NCBI GenBank assembly: GCA_036504075.1 | Contig: DASXVX010000084.1 | Coordinates: 1-56,360, forward strand | DNA length: 56,360 nt | Direction of reading: 5' to 3' | Source of the DNA: DASXVX01 sp036504075 | Lineage (GTDB): Bacteria; Bacillota; Sulfobacillia; Symbiobacteriales; Symbiobacteriaceae | In this document: one piece after another, positions 33,509 through 42,962 of the stretch | How the letters are laid out: every line of letters begins with the position of its first letter | Numbering within the stretch: position 1 is the stretch's first letter | Notes under the pieces: generated by a model | The model's database searches: none | Seen by the model: only the letters and a program-made list of their open reading frames with translations | What the model was told of the DNA's origin: nothing | Translations under genes and position numbers: made by a program

Positions 33509-35083
33509 GTGGGGGAGACGGGCAGCAAGATTGATCTGGAGGCCGCAGTCTCCACTTTGAAAGACCGCCTTCAGGCAGGCGATGAGTTGACGGTGCGGCG
33601 TTTCACCGTGACCTTTCGCGGTGGAGAGCGGCCGCTCGGTCCGCAGCAGCGGTCCGCGGTCGTCCTCTATCTCCGGTCATTGGTGAACAGCGAACAGGTA
33701 GACCGTTTTATGCTTCTTCCCCTCCTCGCCGGTGAGGTCCCAGGGCAGGGGAACCTGGAAGAGGCCATCGCCGACCGCCTGCCCGCCTCCAGCCTGAAGC
33801 GAACTGCTTCCTTGGACAGCACTGTACAGGCCATGCTGGCGGGGGAAGCCGTTCTCCTCATCGACGACGCCGAGACGATCTTTCACATTGCCGCCCAGCA
33901 AGTGGCGAAGCGCTCTCCCGATGAGCCTGAAGCCGAACGGATTATTCGCGGTCCCAAAGAAGGCTTTATTGAAGAACTGGATGCCAACGTCGGGCTAATC
34001 CGCCGCCGGCTGCGAACAGAGACATTGCGGGTCACCCGCCTGCAAATTGGCAGGCGGAGTCCCACGCATGTGGCACTCTTTTACTTGGATGGGGTTGCGA
34101 ACCCGCAGGTGATTGACACTGTACGGCAACGCTTGGGAGCAGTCGACCTGGACACGGTCCCCAACAGCAGTCTGCTGCAAGCCCTGATCCAGGATAGCCC
34201 GTGGACCTTGTTTCCACTGATGCGCATTTCGGAACGCCCGGATACTGTCACCCGGGAACTGTCCAACGGACGCATCGTGATTTTGGCGGACGGCTCCCCA
34301 TCCGCACTCCTGGTGCCGGCTACTTTCTGGGACTTACTGAAGACCGAAGTCGATTATGCATACGGCCCCTGGGTAGCGACCTTTTATCGGCTCGTACGCT
34401 TCCTCGGTCTGCTCATTGGCGGTACGTTGCCCGGCCTCTACATCGCGCTGGTTTCGTTCCACCCGGAACTGATCCCGAATCGACTCAGCCTTACCATTGC
34501 AGCATCGCGGGAGGGCATGCCCCTCGCCACCCTGACGGAGATGGGCGGCATGCTCCTGGTCTTCGAAATCTTCCGCGAAGCGACCTTGCGAACTCCGCCG
34601 GCTATCGGGCAGGCGGTCGGCGTGGTGGCTGGATTTATTCTGGGGCAAGCAGCCGTGGCCGCCGGCATTATCAGCGACATCATGGTCGTGGTGGTTGCCC
34701 TCTCGGCGATCTCTCTCAAGGTGGTTCCCGATTTCGAGATGGTGATGGTCGTCCGGATCATCAGCTTTGGCGGCCTGATCTCCTCTGCCCTCTTCGGCCT
34801 GTTCGGCCTCGGTCTGTGGGGAATCGTGTTGGGAACGCACCTCGTGTCGCTCAAATCCTTCGGTGTGCCCTTTCTCTCCCCATTGGCGCCGTCCCAGTCG
34901 GGCGGGTGGCTTGATGTTGTGATTCGCGCACCGCTATTCCTCCTGCGCAAACGTCCTGCCCATCTCGGCCCCCAGGATCCGACTCGCCTGGGGTCGTATG
35001 ATCAGCCAGAGCCCCATCGGATCCGGCCGGGTGCGGAAGGGCGAAACACTGCGAAGCAGCCTGACGGGAAGAAGGGAGGGTAG
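33509..35083 (+). CDS. GerA-family spore germination receptor subunit A
   Basis: 524-aa A-subunit of a nutrient germinant receptor in the spore inner membrane. The N-terminal soluble domain has LLIDDAETIFH and the signature IIRGPKEGFIEELDANVGLIRRRL (about residues 145-168). About five membrane segments lie between residues 290 and 475, then a basic, Pro-rich tail. The start is uncertain: GTG 33509 lacks a clean SD, and a TTG at 33530 would have GGGGGAG upstream. It is followed by the C and B subunits in tight spacing. The germinant is unknown. Confidence 0.92.
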   Translation: MGETGSKIDLEAAVSTLKDRLQAGDELTVRRFTVTFRGGERPLGPQQRSAVVLYLRSLVNSEQVDRFMLLPLLAGEVPGQGNLEEAIADRLPASSLKRTASLDSTVQAMLAGEAVLLIDDAETIFHIAAQQVAKRSPDEPEAERIIRGPKEGFIEELDANVGLIRRRLRTETLRVTRLQIGRRSPTHVALFYLDGVANPQVIDTVRQRLGAVDLDTVPNSSLLQALIQDSPWTLFPLMRISERPDTVTRELSNGRIVILADGSPSALLVPATFWDLLKTEVDYAYGPWVATFYRLVRFLGLLIGGTLPGLYIALVSFHPELIPNRLSLTIAASREGMPLATLTEMGGMLLVFEIFREATLRTPPAIGQAVGVVAGFILGQAAVAAGIISDIMVVVVALSAISLKVVPDFEMVMVVRIISFGGLISSALFGLFGLGLWGIVLGTHLVSLKSFGVPFLSPLAPSQSGGWLDVVIRAPLFLLRKRPAHLGPQDPTRLGSYDQPEPHRIRPGAEGRNTAKQPDGKKGG

Positions 35084-35085
35084 GC

Positions 35086-36183
35086 ATGGTCACAGACCGT
35101 CGGCAAGTACTGACCATCATGCTGCTGCTGCTAGCAATCGCTCTGACGGGATGCTGGGATAACCGGGACCCGCGCAATCGGGCCTTTGTCACCGCCCTGG
35201 GAGACGACGGACTGCTGGAAGTAACATTCCAGATCCCGGCCGCCGGGCAACTCCGGGGGAGTGCGGGTGGTGGCGGCGGAAAGCAAAACCAGGTCGCGTT
35301 CACAACGGTGACGGGCCGGGGTGAGAACTTTGCGGAAGGATTTGCACGTGCCCAGGCGAGTGTCTCGCGTGAACTCTATCTTGGCCAGATGAATCTCCTG
35401 GTCTTTGGGCGCAGGCTGGTTGCAAAGGGCCTGCAGCCGCTGACCCTGGAACTGGCCCGCACACCCGAAGCAGTTACCTGTTTCTACGCAATGGCGGACC
35501 GGGCCAAGGAAGCACTGGCGACGGCACCGTCCGTCGAGCCGGTCCCCGGTGTATATATCCGGTCGTTCTTCGAGTCGGTGGAAGTGAGAGGGCGGTTTCT
35601 CCAGACGCGAATGTGGAAGCTGTATCGAGGTCTCATCACTCCCGGCCGGGACCCATTCATGCCGGTGATGGAAACGACGGGTGGCGCAACTCGCCTCGCT
35701 GGCACGGCAGTCTTAAGAGGGGACCGTCTGGCGGCCGTCCTCGATGAGGAGGAGAGTCGCGGTCTCGCCTGGCTGCTCACCGGGACCAGGCGTGAAGCGC
35801 TCACCGTCAAAGTTGGCGGGCGCGCATACGCCCTCCGCCACATTGAGTCCAGGGTGACGACCAGGGTGCACTGGGAGGGAAACAGGCCGGCAGCCCGGGC
35901 TTACGTCCGTATCACTGCAGAGGTTAGCGCTCCCTGGTCCCACTTGGACAGCGAAACCCTGAACCGGGTGGAAGCCGCGCTCAGCAACCATGTTCAGGAG
36001 GAGGCCGGTACATTTCTGAAACGTGCTCAGAGAGCAGGTAGCGATCCGGTCGGCTTTGGCGCCAGGTTGCTCGACGCCGACCCGTGGCGCTGGCCTCAGG
36101 TCAACTGGGACAGGGAATACCCGCGCCTTCATCTGGACGTTGCGGCTCGATCCCACATTTACGGGACGGGGATGCGCAAATGA
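35086..36183 (+). CDS. GerC-family spore germination lipoprotein
   Basis: 365-aa Ger(x)C lipoprotein. The lipobox ALTGCWDNRDPRNRAFV holds Cys23 and is the family hallmark. The long extracytoplasmic domain has the usual FxEGFARAQASVSRELYLGQMN block, with FGRRLVAKGL. ATG follows GGGAGG two bases after the gerA stop. In Bacillus the order is A-B-C; here C precedes B. The stop overlaps the next ATG by four bases. Confidence 0.93.
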   Translation: MVTDRRQVLTIMLLLLAIALTGCWDNRDPRNRAFVTALGDDGLLEVTFQIPAAGQLRGSAGGGGGKQNQVAFTTVTGRGENFAEGFARAQASVSRELYLGQMNLLVFGRRLVAKGLQPLTLELARTPEAVTCFYAMADRAKEALATAPSVEPVPGVYIRSFFESVEVRGRFLQTRMWKLYRGLITPGRDPFMPVMETTGGATRLAGTAVLRGDRLAAVLDEEESRGLAWLLTGTRREALTVKVGGRAYALRHIESRVTTRVHWEGNRPAARAYVRITAEVSAPWSHLDSETLNRVEAALSNHVQEEAGTFLKRAQRAGSDPVGFGARLLDADPWRWPQVNWDREYPRLHLDVAARSHIYGTGMRK

Positions 36184-37304
36184 AACACCCCTGGCAATTA
36201 GGCCCGCAGCAGATGTGGGTCTGGGTGGTGACCTCCTACCTGGGACTGGGGTTCTTTAACTTCCCGCGCATTCTGTACGAGAACGCAAGTTCTTCGGCCT
36301 TTTACGCGTTGCTCGCAGGACTCGCGGCATCGTTCGTAAGCATACAGTTGAACGCAATGGCTGCCGCACGGATTCCCGGCGGTTCGCTGGCGCACCTCGC
36401 CAAAGCCGCACTGGGCAAGTGGGGCGGCATCGCCTTCGAGATGTGGCCGTTTACCTACCAGTTGATGGTGATGATGGCCGGCTTTCGCATGGTCGCCGAT
36501 ATCATCCACACGGTCAATTTACAGCGGACGCCCCCTGCGGCGCTCATCATCACCATCGCTGTCGTCGTGATATACGTCGCATGGCATGGCATCGAGGCCG
36601 TGACCCGGATGTTTCAGCTATGGGTCCCGGTGATCGTCATTTTGATCATTGGGTCTACGGTCCTTTCGGTGCTCAATTACGATCCTGTTGTGGCTATGCC
36701 GCACTTCATGGGTTGGAACGCGCTCTGGCAGGGCTTTCTGCACCACTACTTTATCTATGGTGGCGTTGCCTCTATCTCCATGGTCCTGGCATACACCGAT
36801 GTGCGCCGAGCTCTCCCATGGCTGCATACGGGCCTCGCCATCAATTCAGTTCTGTTGCTGGTAGCGTTCGCGAGTGTTGCAACCACCGTGGGTCCCTTCG
36901 TTGCCCGCGACACAGAATGGCCGGTGATTTCGGCACTTCGCCTTGTGGACGTGCCGGGGTTCCTGGTAGTAGAGCGTGTGGGCTGGCTCGTGCTGTTGGG
37001 TTATACCATGTTCACCGTCCTGTTTCTGACCGGGCTGACGGTCGTTCTGTCCGTCGGCGTTACCCACCTGTTTGACCTTCCGGACGAGCAGTGTCGGTAC
37101 TTCATCGCGCCACTGGTGCTCCTGGCGGCCGTGATTGCCATGTTCATGCCGGACCGACCGACCGTGGATCAATGGGAGACGGGTATTCTCTCCTATGGCG
37201 CCATCTACATCGCACTCGTGAAACCGCTGTTCCTTTACATAGTGGCTCGCATACGTGGAATCGGCCCCAAGCAAGGCACCCGTTCATCGGCTCGCACCGA
37301 TTAA
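36180..37304 (+). CDS. GerB-family spore germination permease-like subunit
   Basis: 374-aa membrane protein of the spore germination APC-type permease family, with about ten hydrophobic segments. The start QLGPQQMWVWVVTSYLGLGFFNFPR is typical: GerB proteins open with a helix broken by Gly near a Phe-Pro pair. ATG 36180 overlaps the gerC stop (ATGA). It is thought to form the germinant-binding subunit in these receptors. No terminator is obvious after it. Confidence 0.92.
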   Translation: MKHPWQLGPQQMWVWVVTSYLGLGFFNFPRILYENASSSAFYALLAGLAASFVSIQLNAMAAARIPGGSLAHLAKAALGKWGGIAFEMWPFTYQLMVMMAGFRMVADIIHTVNLQRTPPAALIITIAVVVIYVAWHGIEAVTRMFQLWVPVIVILIIGSTVLSVLNYDPVVAMPHFMGWNALWQGFLHHYFIYGGVASISMVLAYTDVRRALPWLHTGLAINSVLLLVAFASVATTVGPFVARDTEWPVISALRLVDVPGFLVVERVGWLVLLGYTMFTVLFLTGLTVVLSVGVTHLFDLPDEQCRYFIAPLVLLAAVIAMFMPDRPTVDQWETGILSYGAIYIALVKPLFLYIVARIRGIGPKQGTRSSARTD

Positions 37305-37358
37305 CAGAACGGTCCACAAATGATAGCCGATGCACGCTAAGAGCAAGCCAAGGAGTGA

Positions 37359-37768
37359 CCAGCACCAAGAGGAAGTGAAAGGGCGTTAAACCAATCGCCC
37401 GATACTGAGGTCCACATGTTGCAGATGTGGGTCTTTCCCAAGGAGCGAGACCTGAAGCCCGGCTGGGAACAGCGGGAGTTCACGAAGGAGCAGCGCCGGG
37501 GGCGTCTGCTGCCAGTTGTCTCGGGATCGTCGCTGCCCGGAGTGCTGCATATCAATCGGGACGCGACGTTTCGGCCCTGGATGCGGGCCAGCAGGTGGAG
37601 CACGCAATGAGGGCGGACCATTACGGCTACTTGTTCGTGATCAACGGCGAGTTGACGCTGAACGGGCAGCGGCTCTCCACCGGGGACCAGGGACGAATCA
37701 AGTGTGAGCCTGACTTGTCGGTCGTCGCGGTGAGTCCTGTTGACCTGATCCTGTGGGACTTGGTTTAG
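37359..37768 (+). pseudogene. pirin-family gene remnant, truncated and frameshifted
   Basis: The open frame from 37359 reads GSERALNQSPDTEVHMLQMWVFP, matching the middle of YhhW/YhaK-type pirins (H-S-E-x-N...EPVHxLQxWxxP). It goes on through GRLLPVVSG to HINRDATF near 37570. There the match shifts to another frame and continues VSALDAGQQVEHAM, YLFVINGELTLNGQRLSTGD, to LILWDLV and TAG at 37766. The N-terminal cupin half (about 100 residues) is missing. A short deletion near 37571 explains the frameshift. No start codon with SD exists for the fragment. Confidence 0.8.
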
Positions 37769-37909
37769 TCCAGGGTAATCTGCGGGATATGGCGGGATGC
37801 TGGGAGACACCGGCGGCACATTATCCGGATAGCTCTGGAGATGATATTGAGGCGAAGCCTGTGGGGTTTTGCCCGACAACAGTAAGAATACCACTCGAGG
37901 AGGATCAAC

Positions 37910-38530
37910 ATGGCTGGAGTCAAAGTTGCGGTGATTTACTATAGCTCGACCGGCAACACTCACCAGATGGCGGAGGCGGTGGCGGCGGGAGCTAAGGAAG
38001 CAGGGGCGGAAGTTCGCCTTCGCAAGGCGCAAGAGTTAGCACCTGAGTCGGCAATCGCTCAGAATCCGGCGTGGAAGGCTCATCATGAGCAGACCAAGGA
38101 TCAGCCGAAGGCCTCCCTGGAAGACCTGGAATGGGCCGACGCTATCATTATGGGAACGCCCACACGCTTCGGTGTGATGGCCTCGCAGTTGAAGCAGTTC
38201 ATCGATATGACGGGTGGCCTGTGGTTCCAGGGCAAGCTCGCCAACAAAGTAGTGGCCGGGTTTGCAACGGCCTCCACCGCTCACGGGGGCCAGGAGGCAA
38301 CCATCCTGTCGCTGTACCATACGTTCTACCACTGGGGCGCCATTGTTGCTGCACCGGGTTATACCGACCAGGTCACGTTTGCGGCCGGCGGCAACCCTTA
38401 CGGCGCAAGCGCCACCGGGACCGACAAGGGAGTCAGCGAGCAGGAGCTTGCCGGGGCCAGGTATATGGGTAAGCGGGTCGCTACTGTGGCGGAGTGGGTG
38501 ACCGCCGGGCGTACCGCCCCGGTGCGATAG
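37910..38530 (+). CDS. wrbA: WrbA-type NAD(P)H:quinone oxidoreductase
   Basis: 206-aa flavodoxin-fold quinone reductase. The FMN phosphate loop is YYSSTGNTHQMAEAV at the N-terminus; GTPTRFGVMASQLKQFID and TASTAHGGQEATILSL are WrbA signatures; the C-terminal PYGAS block is also present. ATG has the SD GAGGAGG seven bases away. It stands alone. Two-electron quinone reduction fits the CatE-like quinone/catechol detoxification gene elsewhere in the window, but the two are not linked. Confidence 0.95.
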   Translation: MAGVKVAVIYYSSTGNTHQMAEAVAAGAKEAGAEVRLRKAQELAPESAIAQNPAWKAHHEQTKDQPKASLEDLEWADAIIMGTPTRFGVMASQLKQFIDMTGGLWFQGKLANKVVAGFATASTAHGGQEATILSLYHTFYHWGAIVAAPGYTDQVTFAAGGNPYGASATGTDKGVSEQELAGARYMGKRVATVAEWVTAGRTAPVR

Positions 38531-38546
38531 ACCGCAGTGCATGGAA

Positions 38547-38570
38547 GGGGGGAAGCATGTCGCTCCCCCC
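38547..38570 (+). terminator. hairpin after wrbA
   Basis: GGGGGG-A-AGC (from 38547) pairs with GCT-CCCCCC (to 38570) around ATGTC. No T-run immediately after; a T-rich stretch begins at 38581. Confidence 0.55.
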
Positions 38571-39493
38571 CTGAAGTCAGATTATTCTTTCCGCAATGAA
38601 CGACCTCTCGTGGTATGCGAAATGCGCAAATTCGATTCTGCTTGCAGCCGGGCCAGGCATGGCCGGGTTCAAGAATGGACGGCGATCGTTAGACCCTGAC
38701 ACCCGGCTGAGGCATCCAAGTCTGCGGAGTGCATCGCCGTACGACCCGATGAGGCAGCCTCCAAGCACAGGCTTCCCGGTCCAGAAGAGCTGGGGCCCTG
38801 CCCACCAAGGAATAGGGACCATTACCATTGCTGTCTACATTGCGGGCCGGAGAGTGACAACACGCACAGTCAACGGAAGGTAGGCAGCCGTGACCGCATC
38901 TTTGCACACTAGTGCCGGGGTCGGCGCCAAACCGAGCGGCCACAACTTGCATGCGGCCGTATCTTCATGCACTGATGGGTCTGAACCAGGGGTGTTTTGG
39001 AATACCGGGTCCAACTCTCACATTCGCAATCGTAACTGACAAAAAGCTCAAGAGCCACCCCACACAATGTCGCTCCCACCTGACAGCCACAAAGCGCCCT
39101 TGGCCACCCAAATGGGGTCCGGCCGGCGGGTTTACCGTCGCCACCACCTGCTGAAAATCTTCCACGCAGCAGCAGTCACACTGCAACACCTTTACGAAGA
39201 CCCGCGCGAGCATGATGAAGAGCCCCACCACCGCGGCATGAACGCCGCATGACGACGGCATGAGCGCTGCAACTCCTCTGCCACAAGACTTCCACCACCC
39301 GGCCTCAAGACCACCTCAAGACCACAAGAGCGACGCCATAACACTTCCTTCACCCCGCGTGAACCCGTTAAACAGCGGGCCATAAGGCTCCCCAGCCCCG
39401 CGACAACACCGCCATACCCCTGCAACATCATTACGAAGCCCCGCGCGAGCGTTAATAAGCCGCGCGCGAGAGCAGCGATAAGACAGCCCAAAA
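38571..39493. other. about 0.9 kb with no supportable gene
   Basis: I find no frame with a good SD, a recognisable domain or plausible composition on either strand. The right-hand third (39181-39489) holds imperfect direct repeats, listed separately. The composition is more C/A-rich on the plus strand than nearby genes. It may be decayed accessory DNA between wrbA and the SPFH pair. Confidence 0.5.
39181..39489. repeat. imperfect 40-46 bp direct repeats
   Basis: A unit that begins CTGCAACA and contains ACGAAG-x-CCCGCGCGAGC occurs at 39181-39226 and 39420-39465, about 82% identical over 40 bases. A partial third copy (CGCGCGCGAG...GATAAG) follows at 39461-39489. Between them three short GGCATGA-like units are spaced about 13 bp apart (39234-39268). 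No palindromic repeat/unique spacer pattern is seen. Confidence 0.6.
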
Positions 39494-39520
39494 GCCGGGC
39501 GAGGGTTACCCCCGCCCGGC
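39494..39520 (-). terminator. terminator of the SPFH operon
   Basis: On the minus strand GCCGGGCGGGGG pairs with CCCTCGCCCGGC, followed by TTTTGGG. Confidence 0.85.
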
Positions 39521-39549
39521 CTATTCACGCGCCTGTCAACTTCAAAGCG

Positions 39550-40437
39550 CTAATGCCCCCGCTGCAGCGTCTGGTAGAGCGGGTTCTCCGGGCCGAGGAC
39601 CAGCTTGGTCCCCTCCGGCAAGTTCATGAGCGCCTTCGTGGCCTCCAGTTGCTGATACAGAGCCGGGTCGGGCACGGCGTCCCGCAGAATATGCAGCGCC
39701 TGGGCGTCGGCCTCGCCGCGCCGCTTGCCGTCGTACTGGTTGGCCTCGCCGGCGATTTCGCCGACCTTCTTGGTGGTCCGGGCGCTGATTTCAGCGACCT
39801 GGGCCCGGGCCTGCGCCGTAATCTGATCTGCCATGGCGCCGACGGCCTGAACCTGAGACTTCAAGGCGGTCTCCTTGGCGCTGGGCTGCAGGTCGACTTC
39901 GGCCAGGCGGATCTCCTTGACCGCGACGCCGAACTGGGACAGCTTCTGGTTCGTGCGGACGATGGTCTCCTTGAAAATCGACTCATCTTCGCCGCCGGTC
40001 GTGCTCTTGACGAACCCGACTTTGATCTTCTGCGACTCCAGGCCGCGCAGGGCCTCCTTCACATCGCTGTAGGCGATGTTGTCGACCTGCTGCCCGCCCG
40101 GACCTGGGTTCGTGGTGCCGAACGCTTTCCAATACTGCTCGGCGTCGGAGATGACCCACGGGATGGCAAAGTTCACGTCGAACTGCACGCCATCCGAACT
40201 GGCCACATGGGATTTATCGGAGAGGTAGGGGAAGGACGCCTTCGTAATGCTCACCAGGTGGTTAACGCCGGGCACGATCAGGTAGCGGCCGGGCGCCAGG
40301 CCCTTGTCCAGGATTTTGCCGCCGGAACTGACCCGCAGACCCTCGGAGTTTGGCTCGATTACATCGGTGAACATCGCAAAACCGATCGCGCCGATCAGCA
40401 GCAGAACGACGACAATCGGACCGAGATACTTTTTCAT
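39550..40437 (-). CDS. SPFH/band 7 membrane protein (HflC-like)
   Basis: 295-aa protein with an N-terminal membrane helix (about 5-24), an SPFH domain (about 28-190) and an Ala/Gln/Glu-rich coiled-coil segment (about 190-250). The tail ALHILRDAVPDPALYQQLEATKAL resembles HflC. In bacteria HflK/HflC form a cage around the FtsH protease. ATG has AAAGGAG at normal spacing. It is the second gene of a two-gene operon; 23 bp separate it from the first. Confidence 0.85.
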   Translation of the reverse strand: MKKYLGPIVVVLLLIGAIGFAMFTDVIEPNSEGLRVSSGGKILDKGLAPGRYLIVPGVNHLVSITKASFPYLSDKSHVASSDGVQFDVNFAIPWVISDAEQYWKAFGTTNPGPGGQQVDNIAYSDVKEALRGLESQKIKVGFVKSTTGGEDESIFKETIVRTNQKLSQFGVAVKEIRLAEVDLQPSAKETALKSQVQAVGAMADQITAQARAQVAEISARTTKKVGEIAGEANQYDGKRRGEADAQALHILRDAVPDPALYQQLEATKALMNLPEGTKLVLGPENPLYQTLQRGH

Positions 40438-40460
40438 CGTAAACGCTCCTTTCTCCGAGG

Positions 40461-41435
40461 TCAGTTGGTGAGCGGCAGGTACTTGACCGTGGACCCGTCC
40501 TCGCGCATCAGGTAAATCTGGATGCCCTTCCTGCTGATCAGCTTCTCAAGGGCTTCCCAGTAAAGTTTCTTGCCGGCCAGTTCGGGGTTGGCCTTGTACT
40601 GCTCGTACCAGGAGGCGAACTGCTGGGCTGCACCGTTGGCGGAGCCCACGGTCAGGCTGAAGTATTTGTCGGCTTCGGCCTTCTTGATCGTGGCGTCGGC
40701 CGTGGCGTTGGCGACTCCGGTGTTGTACTGGGTCTCCGCCGTCTTGATGTCCGCTTCGGCCTGGGATTTGGCGGTGGCCACCTTGTTGTAAGACTCCATG
40801 ACGGAGGTCGGCGCCTTGACGTTCTGCAGGTTGACCGACTGCACCTTGGCGCCGAGGTCCATGGACTTCAGGAAGGCGTCCACGTTGTTCCGGACCTCTT
40901 CCTGGATGTCGCCCTGGATTTTGGACGAAAGGCCTTCATCCAGGCTGCGCTCACCGAAGCCCCGAATCATGGAACTGGCCACGATGGCCCGGATCAGGTC
41001 TTCCCGGCTCCGGGAGCCATAGACCCACTTGAACGGGTCGGTGGGAATGAGGTTGACCACCGCTTCCGCATGCACGTAGAAGCTGTCCCTGGTCAGGTTC
41101 TCCGCCTCGATGGGCACCTCGGTGTACTGGGCCGGCCTGCCGTCTGCCGCCGCGACCTTGGTCCGGAAACCGAACTCGACCGAAGACGGGCGGTTCAGAT
41201 TGACCTTGATGATGTCAGAGGCCGCGATGCCACTGGGGTTGGCGAAATGCCAGCCGGGGTCGGAAACCACTTTGGTCTTGCCGGATTGGCTGACCACGGC
41301 GGCTGTGCCGGCGGGCAGCGTGTAGATGCCGGTCGTGACCCAGCCCACAATCCCCATGAAAGCCAATACGGTGATGACCCTGGCGATGACTGAGCCGGAA
41401 ATCACGATTGGTGCGTTGGTATTCCTACCGAGCAT
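40461..41435 (-). CDS. SPFH/band 7 membrane protein (HflK-like)
   Basis: 324-aa partner of the preceding SPFH protein, with a membrane helix at about 12-35, an SPFH domain (PAGTAAVVSQSGKTKVV...) and an alanine-rich helical region with AEADIKTAETQYNTGVANA. ATG 41435 has AAGGAGG; the open frame extends 27 codons further up without a good SD. No FtsH gene is in the window, so the HflKC assignment is from the tandem pair and domain layout only; a stomatin- or flotillin-like role is possible. Confidence 0.82.
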   Translation of the reverse strand: MLGRNTNAPIVISGSVIARVITVLAFMGIVGWVTTGIYTLPAGTAAVVSQSGKTKVVSDPGWHFANPSGIAASDIIKVNLNRPSSVEFGFRTKVAAADGRPAQYTEVPIEAENLTRDSFYVHAEAVVNLIPTDPFKWVYGSRSREDLIRAIVASSMIRGFGERSLDEGLSSKIQGDIQEEVRNNVDAFLKSMDLGAKVQSVNLQNVKAPTSVMESYNKVATAKSQAEADIKTAETQYNTGVANATADATIKKAEADKYFSLTVGSANGAAQQFASWYEQYKANPELAGKKLYWEALEKLISRKGIQIYLMREDGSTVKYLPLTN

Positions 41436-41613
41436 GTTGAACCCTCCTTGTAACCGTGCCCCTCTTGTGGCCGGACCGATGCTCCCCTCACGGTGTCGCC
41501 TTCCTATAAGAGTCAACGGGATGGTGGTCTGGTTCGCTGTTCAATCCTGTGCAAAGGGCTTGTTTCAAGAAAGGGCCTATGCAATCCTTTAAAACAGTTT
41601 GAGTGAACATTTA

Positions 41614-41642
41614 TTGACATAACAATCTGTATCATATACAAT
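41614..41642 (+). promoter_or_regulatory. sigma-A promoter of the M20 peptidase gene
   Basis: TTGACA (41614-41619), 17-bp spacer, TACAAT (41637-41642). An inverted repeat TGTAT-CAT-ATACA (41629-41641) overlaps the -10 box and could be an operator. Confidence 0.85.
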
Positions 41643-41701
41643 CGCTTCCAGTAAGATCCTGCGAGAGCCCATATACCGCATAGACGGGAGGGACCCCCAC
41701 C

Positions 41702-42844
41702 ATGGCCTCCATTCTGGCCGCTGATGCCATCTTGAACCTGCTGCAAAGCCTCATTGCGATCCCCTCGGTCAATCCGACGCTGGCCCCGGAAGAGGCGACG
41801 GGTGAAGCGGCGATCGCCGCGTTTACCGCCGCCTGGTTGAACGAGCACGGTGTGACCGCCCGGGTCGAGGAGGTGGCCCCTGGGCGCCACAACGTATACG
41901 CCGAAGTGGGCGAGGGGGGCGGGCCGACGCTCTGCCTGTGTGCCCACCTGGATACCGTGGGCACCGCCGGCATGACCATTCCGCCCTTTGAACCCCGGGT
42001 GGCGGGCAGTCGGGTGTATGGCCGGGGCAGCTACGATATGAAGGGGGGCCTTGCGGCCGTGATGGCGGCCGCGGCAGAGATGGCGGCCAGCGGATCCTTG
42101 AAGGGCAAGCTGATTCTGGCGCTGGTGGCCGACGAAGAGTACGCCAGCCTGGGCGCCGATCATTTCGTCCGACACCACCCCGCGGACGCCTGCATACTGA
42201 CCGAAGCCTCCGAGTACAAGCTGATTCTGGGCCACAAAGGCTTCGTCTGGGCGGAGATTACGACCCGCGGACACGCGGCTCACGGTAGCCGGTGGGACCT
42301 GGGCGTGAGCGCCATCGGCAAAATGGGGCGGATTATCGCGGCCCTGGAAGCTTTTGACCGGGATGTGCTGCGCACCCGGGTTCACCCGCTGGTGGGGCCC
42401 GCATCGATGCACTGCGCCCTGATTCAGGGCGGCGCCGGGATTTCGACCTACGCCGAGTCGTGCACGCTGAAAGTGGAGCGCCGGACCCTGCCCGGCGAGG
42501 ACCCGGCCCAGGTCGCCCGAGAACTGGCCGCGGTGATTCACACCGCCGGCGAGGAGGCCGAAGTGAATTGCTATTTTGACCGCCCGCCGCTGCTGTGCGG
42601 CCGCGATGAGCCGGTGGTGCAGCACGTCCGAACGGCAGTCGAAGCCATTACCGGTTCCGTCCCGGAGGTGGGCGGCGTGGGTTACTGGATGGACGCAGCG
42701 ATTTTCGCCGCCGCCGGCATTCCGGCGATCAACTACGGCCCGACCGGAGCCGGGGCGCACGAAGCGGTGGAGTGGGTCGACCTGGACTCGGTGGTCACCG
42801 TGGCCCGGGTGCTGGCGGAGACGGCCGACCGCTTCTGCCGATAG
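41702..42844 (+). CDS. M20-family metallopeptidase (ArgE/DapE-like)
   Basis: 380-aa zinc amidohydrolase. Metal and catalytic residues follow the M20 plan: CAHLDTV near residue 80, RGSYDMKGGLAA with the bridging Asp, ADEEYASLGA with the catalytic Glu pair, LTEAS, and the C-terminal AGAHEAVEWV histidine. The dimerisation domain lies at about 180-290 (GRGHAAHGS-like TTRGHAAHGS). ATG has GGGAGGG. Family members cleave acyl-amino acids or dipeptides; which one is unclear. It has a strong promoter of its own and a DapE role is possible but not shown. Confidence 0.9.
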   Translation: MASILAADAILNLLQSLIAIPSVNPTLAPEEATGEAAIAAFTAAWLNEHGVTARVEEVAPGRHNVYAEVGEGGGPTLCLCAHLDTVGTAGMTIPPFEPRVAGSRVYGRGSYDMKGGLAAVMAAAAEMAASGSLKGKLILALVADEEYASLGADHFVRHHPADACILTEASEYKLILGHKGFVWAEITTRGHAAHGSRWDLGVSAIGKMGRIIAALEAFDRDVLRTRVHPLVGPASMHCALIQGGAGISTYAESCTLKVERRTLPGEDPAQVARELAAVIHTAGEEAEVNCYFDRPPLLCGRDEPVVQHVRTAVEAITGSVPEVGGVGYWMDAAIFAAAGIPAINYGPTGAGAHEAVEWVDLDSVVTVARVLAETADRFCR

Positions 42845-42962
42845 GGCGCGAACCGGGCGCCTTGCGGCCAGACATTGTGATACCTGTCACCGTCGCCCCG
42901 GACTGCTGCTGCTAGACTCGGAGCATATGCCACAAGCGCAGCGGCAGAAAGGGCGATGCACG

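Noticed and set aside
38577..38952. Possible transposase or small genes between wrbA and the SPFH pair
   Set aside because: Frames on both strands lack SD sequences and any recognised motif; no terminal repeats were found.
39181..39489. CRISPR array
   Set aside because: Only two or three diverged copies 240 bp apart, not palindromic, no regular spacers and no cas genes.
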